A DNA stretch of 64,000 bases from assembly GCF_937616625.2 (NCBI RefSeq), contig NC_065570.1, forward strand, positions 66,925,665 to 66,989,664. Reading direction: 5' to 3'. Made by a program: the position numbers and the translations under genes. The stretch comes from Mercurialis annua. Taxonomy: Eukaryota; Streptophyta; Magnoliopsida; Malpighiales; Euphorbiaceae. The notes below the pieces were generated by a model that was not told the origin of the DNA, searched no databases, and was given only the letters and a program-made list of their open reading frames with translations. Below are positions 59,690-64,000 of the stretch, one piece after another (positions within the stretch are counted from its first letter, which is position 1; every line of letters starts with the position of its first letter).

Positions 59690-60225
59690 GTGAGTACCGA
59701 ATCTCTTCTGATCTTATGACCTTTCTTTGGTCCATCCTGGAGGTAACTGTCTTCTCATCTACAAGCTACATTGCTTAACAGAATATAGCAAGAAACTTAT
59801 AAATCTAGCAGCTTAAGAAGAGAGCAAATCATAGACTTTTGTAAGCACAATAACATACATATAATAATTGATCGGAATATACCGCCGCTTCACTCAAGCC
59901 TTTATCAGAAAATCTTCGAGAACCAAAAGGAATCCCCATTATCTTTCCGACACCATATATTTCAAGTGGGCTAACAATCTGCCAAAGTTAAAAACTATAA
60001 ATAAATATGCACAAAAAACCTCAAATACTACATATATTGTATGATCTCTATTATATATTTTTTTCCACTAATTACAGAGACTTTCAAGTGTTACACAATT
60101 CAAGTTTTCATGTATGTATAAAAGCAAAGAGAATTAATAAAATCCTGACCGACACTGACATCATTGAGACCAGGACATAATCCACGACTTGTTACAATTG
60201 CTGCCTTGACTACTTCTGGTTTGAA
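59690..60225 (-). pseudogene. PFK: Array unit 6: PFK and possible MBD fragments
   Basis: PFK exons at about 59880-59985 (GKIMGIPFGSRRFSDKGLSE) and 60150-60215 (AAIVTSRGLCPGLNDV-like). The latter keeps the PG of the family motif but has lost the preceding CGG. The MBD-like piece at 59695-59755 is shortened. Confidence 0.7.
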
Positions 60226-60354
60226 ACATATTTTCGTAAATGATCAGCAGGCTATTGAGCAAGTTGCTATTTCCTGTAATGATAAACATCGCACAATAAG
60301 CCCAGATAGGTGTTAAGATGATAACAAAAGTGAACTATGGGTGTGGTTTAGGTT

Positions 60355-61570
60355 ACCTTGTCATTGAATCCCATGCTGTATAAAACTTCTAGTAAATGAT
60401 TAGGGGGACCAGCACCTAAATATTATAAAAATTTCAACAATCAGTTACATGAAAAATGTTTGTGGCAGGTTCAGATGGTTAAGAAAAGAATGAGAAAGTT
60501 GTAAGCATCGGCTACATATGTTATTTCACCAACAAAAAGCCTCTTGCCTTAAAACCGTAGTAACTTCACTAACAGACAACATTTTTAGGTACAATTCACC
60601 TAAATTTATCAGAAGTAAAATCAGCGTATAAAATTCAAACATTGTCGAGACTACTCGGCAACAGGTTTATATATGCAGCTGTTAATTATTGGGAAAGTAA
60701 AACGGAAAAAAGAAAAACACTTTGAATATGAAAAATAAGAAACAATCCTACCTCCCTTATCTGGAAGGCATACTTAATTGACAAGTGGCTGGTTGATGAT
60801 AAAAGAATTCAGTCTCATTGAAAAAACAGGCAATACATGAAAGAAATTTGACATATAGATGAAACTGATCCGTGTATGAGAACTACCATATAGATAAATC
60901 ATAATGTGTTTGAATAATCAAAGATTGAAATGACTTGATTATGAAATTAAGTAGCAAGCCAGAACTCCAAAACCAGATAGGAAAAATAATGGATAGTTAG
61001 CTAGATTTATAAAATATATATTGGAGTCACCTACATTTTAATATCCATTACAAAAATTTAAACAATTGACTGAAATTTCATACTAAGAAAGAAAAAGAAA
61101 AAAGGGCTCTACCTCAATACCAGTACTGAGACAGATTTGCATATGTTATCCCAGGGTACTAATCCTTCATAGGCTTAAGAAGCTCCAGCGCATTAACAAG
61201 ACCTCAAACAAATCGTTATTCACACTTGGCCTTTTATTTTCAAACAAAAAGGCAAGTTTACCAATGTTATGAAAATAAATAAATAACTATATACATGACT
61301 TCACCTGCATTACCTCCATGTTTGAGCTCAATTTCAAACCTGAGACTTCTATTAGCACTACCTCTTCCTCTCTGTATCTCTGTCTTCTTCTCTCTCCCTC
61401 TCATGTTAGTAGTTGCAACTTCAGGCTTGAACAAAGCGCACTCATGATGACAAGCCTGACCCCAACATTGCTAAGCTTAGCATGGGCTTCAGCATAGTCC
61501 TTGAAGAATTATTCCTTATCTAGAGCATATTTTTCAGCATATGCCTGCAGATTTTATTTTGCAACTACCT
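60355..61570 (-). pseudogene. APX: Array unit 6: ascorbate peroxidase fragments
   Basis: The same four pieces and order as unit 4: 61430-61565 (FFKDYAEAHAKLSNVG), 61305-61370 ([13 protein letters not shown]), 61125-61215 (GLVNALELLKP, shared stop, YPGITYA) and 60355-60420 (LREVLYSMGFNDK). 60430-61110 is nearly identical to 48665-49360, which is intron-like spacer. Confidence 0.8.
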
Positions 61571-61579
61571 ATACGACAT

Positions 61580-61968
61580 ACTGTAAATACTCCTGTTAAA
61601 GCCAATAACCTTAATTTTCTCTAATCTTTCTGCTACCCTAATTCTTTCCCTTTCTATCCTCTCCATGTTATCAATGATATCCTTCAAGATTCTGATCATA
61701 GGTGTCACCCCAATCCCAAGTCCCATCAGCAGCACCACATCAATACTTCTTGCAGTCTTGTGCTGGAGCTCCATATGGATCGTGTGTCATTATATTTGGA
61801 AACCTGTTCAATTATTATTACATTAATAATCTCAGTTTCATAACTTTTCGGTGACTGGAGGTAAAAGTATATTCTTACCCAGCTGAGTTGTCTCCCTCAG
61901 CTCTCAGTATTCCACTCTTGCCAGTCGATGGAGGCTTACAAACCTCAGAGGAAACATTTTGAGTTTGA
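61580..61968 (-). pseudogene. RBOH: Array unit 7: RBOH fragment, truncated
   Basis: The NADPH-lobe exon (61585-61800) contains [21 protein letters not shown] partial FAD-lobe exon (from about 61888) stops abruptly at 61965 and joins ClpX-intron-like sequence (gagaattcccttaaacat), a deletion junction. Confidence 0.75.
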
Positions 61969-62044
61969 GAATTCCCTTAAACATAAACACGATTCACATG
62001 ACTTATATTAGAATTTTATAAAGGTAACAACAGTATTGATAAAG

Positions 62045-62285
62045 TTTTTGTACCATGACAAAAGACAAGTTCCACCTGAGATTGTTACTCCCATCTGAAA
62101 TACTTTGTAATTAAGCCCGTCAGTTTGTGCTACCATCTTGAAAAATACTAAAATTCCATAGCTTATCATTGATAAACAAAGCTTGATACAAAAATCCCAA
62201 ATATCTACAGGCAAGGATCGTTTTATGAAGCATACCTGACGTTGTGGACAGAGATCCTCATTAGCAGCTTGAAGCGGAAACACCA
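62045..62285 (-). pseudogene. Array unit 7: kinesin-4-like fragments
   Basis: AANEDLCPQRQ (about 62235-62275) and TDGLNYKVFQMGVTISGGTC (about 62060-62130). These are the most upstream (- strand) pieces of the array. Confidence 0.5.
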
Positions 62286-62309
62286 AAATAAAATATAAAA
62301 AAAAAACAC

Positions 62310-62490
62310 AAAAACATCGACAGAGAAAACACAGCAACAAATAAACACGCACATAGAAAAGCATCAAAGCACATAGACAGACACATTCACATAAACAAGC
62401 ATCAAAAAACACAGTAACACATACAAAACACATAAACCCAAACACTTAGAACATTTGTAACACAAAAACACATAAACAGCCACACTTAGA
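62310..62490. repeat. Degenerate relative of the 40-bp CA-rich minisatellite
   Basis: acatagaaaagcatcaaagc and cacataaac-type units resemble those at 43316-43862 but are disordered. The position is at the right edge of the array. Confidence 0.65.
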
Positions 62491-62494
62491 AAGA

Positions 62495-64000
62495 GACAGT
62501 GAGAAACAAATACTATTTGTTTTGTTGCGAGTCCTTTTATAATGCTACTAATCCATATTCATTTGGGGCTACAAATCCATATTCAATTGGGATTTGTACA
62601 GCTGGATCCTAAATACTCCTATTTAGAAATTCAAAAAGTAACGTTAAACTCATTACTTTTTGTTTTAAACTGAAATTTCATTAATTGATGTGCCACTTCA
62701 TTAATGCCTAATTATGTCACGTGGCTCTCAACCCTCATATGTCCTAAATAGGAAAATATTCTCTTCTTTTTTCACTCAATAGCAAAATGCTCATTACTTT
62801 ATTATTTTCTCATTAAAAAAGGACCAAAATGACCAATTAATTTAGATTACTATGACTTCTATAATCAATTTTTATTATTATCCGTCACTCTTATAATATT
62901 CCCTTTATTTTTTATCCACCATATAGGCTGTCTAATTCTCTTTAACGTCGCATTATAGATTTTCTTTATATTTTTTTATTTTTAATTTACTTTAAATATA
63001 TTAAAATTGGAAGAAAATTATTCATCCAGTGATATTATGTTATAAAAGTCAAAATTATCATAAAAAATCATACTTAAAAAAAAAAGAACTAATTGGATAA
63101 CTAAAAGAGTTGTATTGTTTGAGTTTAAAATCATTAATTTAAATCTTAAAAACCTAAAAAATATTACATCGATGCAATACGGACGGACTTGAACTTATAT
63201 AATTAGTTAATTTTTAATATATGTCCAACCAAAACTATAATCGATACTTGATTAGCAAATATTAGACACAATTTAAATTTACTTTTAAAAAATTAAGCAC
63301 GCCGAATCCACCCAAACTCGATAGCCCGACCATGAACAAGTCTAAATCCTTGCAGTGCAATAAAAAAAAATACCTAGACTCATTTGATTCTACAATATTG
63401 CTCTCTCCTCCGTCGCCGTTGCCGCTTGTCGTCGTTTATTAACTTTTCAAGGTACAATTTGTTTCCCGTTATCTCTCTCACTTTCTTGGTTTCTTCATTG
63501 ATATGAATACAGTAATTTACCTCGTATTCGTTTTTCCAGTAGCATTAGTGTAATGCCCCGCAATTTTTAATAGTCGAGCTATGCCATGTGTCAAGATCTT
63601 TATATCCAGAAATATGTAAATTAAATTTAAACGTGAATTGAATTTATATGTGTCATTAGAAATATATCTTAATTATAGGACTTTAAAATTTAAATTATAA
63701 GATTTAAATTTTAATATAAGTGTGACCGGTGTTGATGTCCAATTTTTGCCATCGGTAATTTTATCAATTTATTCTTAAATTTATTTAATTAATAGTCTAA
63801 TTAAATTGAATAAACACAATGAAATAAGCAAAGGCAATTAATTCTTTTTATTAATGTTTGTTTTATATAAACTTACAAGTGAATTTGAAAAATGATCAAA
63901 TCCACAAATAAACTAAATGGATCATATTATCATTTAAATAAAAAATGTCAAAGGACCAACTGCATATTTTCCATGGAGGTAGTCTATTATATATTTTCTT
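62495..64000. other. AT-rich flank with possible 5'-UTR exon and LTR start
   Basis: At 63395-63450 a pyrimidine-rich, GC-richer stretch (ctctcctccgtcgccgttgc) ends at a donor-like tcaag/gtacaa. This could be the first exon of a gene running off the window on the + strand. At 63549 the sequence tgtaatgccccgcaattttt resembles the start of many plant Ty3-type LTRs, but its end is outside the window. Otherwise nothing was recognised. Confidence 0.3.

Noticed and set aside
62500..62700. Helitron 5' terminus for the array
   Set aside because: No convincing TC-start with conserved terminus was seen, and no matching CTRR plus hairpin at the left edge, so no Helitron was annotated.

Overview
This is a stretch of plant nuclear DNA, almost certainly from a eudicot. 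It is AT-rich and full of short inverted-repeat transposons (Stowaway-type CTCCCTCCGTCCC elements, Mutator-like elements with 9-bp target duplications, hAT-like and CACTA-like pieces). Its genes have GT-AG introns, and every recognisable protein belongs to a plant family. The species cannot be read from the sequence. No rRNA, functional tRNA, CRISPR or prokaryotic operon was seen.

Region 1 (about 1-41200) holds a small dispersed cluster of three paralogous genes on the + strand. They encode lectin/aerolysin-like proteins: amaranthin-type agglutinin domains followed by an aerolysin-like beta-pore-forming module. The first copy (about 6105-7734) has lost its 5' half and has no start codon. The second (23430-25049) and third (37234-38753) are intact, with identical exon lengths (775 and 632 nt) and one phase-1 intron, each predicting 468 residues. 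Upstream of copies 2 and 3 lies a shared promoter with two short non-coding 5' exons, separated from the coding exon by several kb of transposon-filled intron. A third, TATA-less relic of this promoter lies at 16290-16440. The space between genes is filled with MITEs, satellite-like repeats, a 3.8-kb hAT-like element, CACTA-like remnants and a SWIB-domain gene fragment.

Region 2 (about 42700-62500) is the most unusual part. It is a degenerate tandem array, read on the - strand, in which exon-sized fragments of at least five unrelated nuclear genes recur in one fixed cyclic order: kinesin-4, ClpX, RBOH NADPH oxidase, plastid-type ascorbate peroxidase and plant 6-phosphofructokinase. A probable sixth source is a methyl-CpG-binding protein. 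Fragments keep splice-site-like borders and lie in one transcriptional direction, but carry stop codons shared by all copies inspected. This looks like a multi-gene capture of Helitron or Pack-MULE style that decayed first and was then amplified in tandem. A 40-bp CA-rich minisatellite lies near the left edge and a degenerate relative of it at the right edge. A 1.5-kb Mutator-like element with a perfect 9-bp target duplication abuts the left edge.

Region 3 (62500-64000) is AT-rich intergenic DNA with a possible 5'-UTR exon near 63400 and a possible retrotransposon LTR beginning near 63549.

Only the two intact lectin/aerolysin-like genes look able to make a full protein. Everything else recognisable is a fragment, a pseudogene or a repeat.
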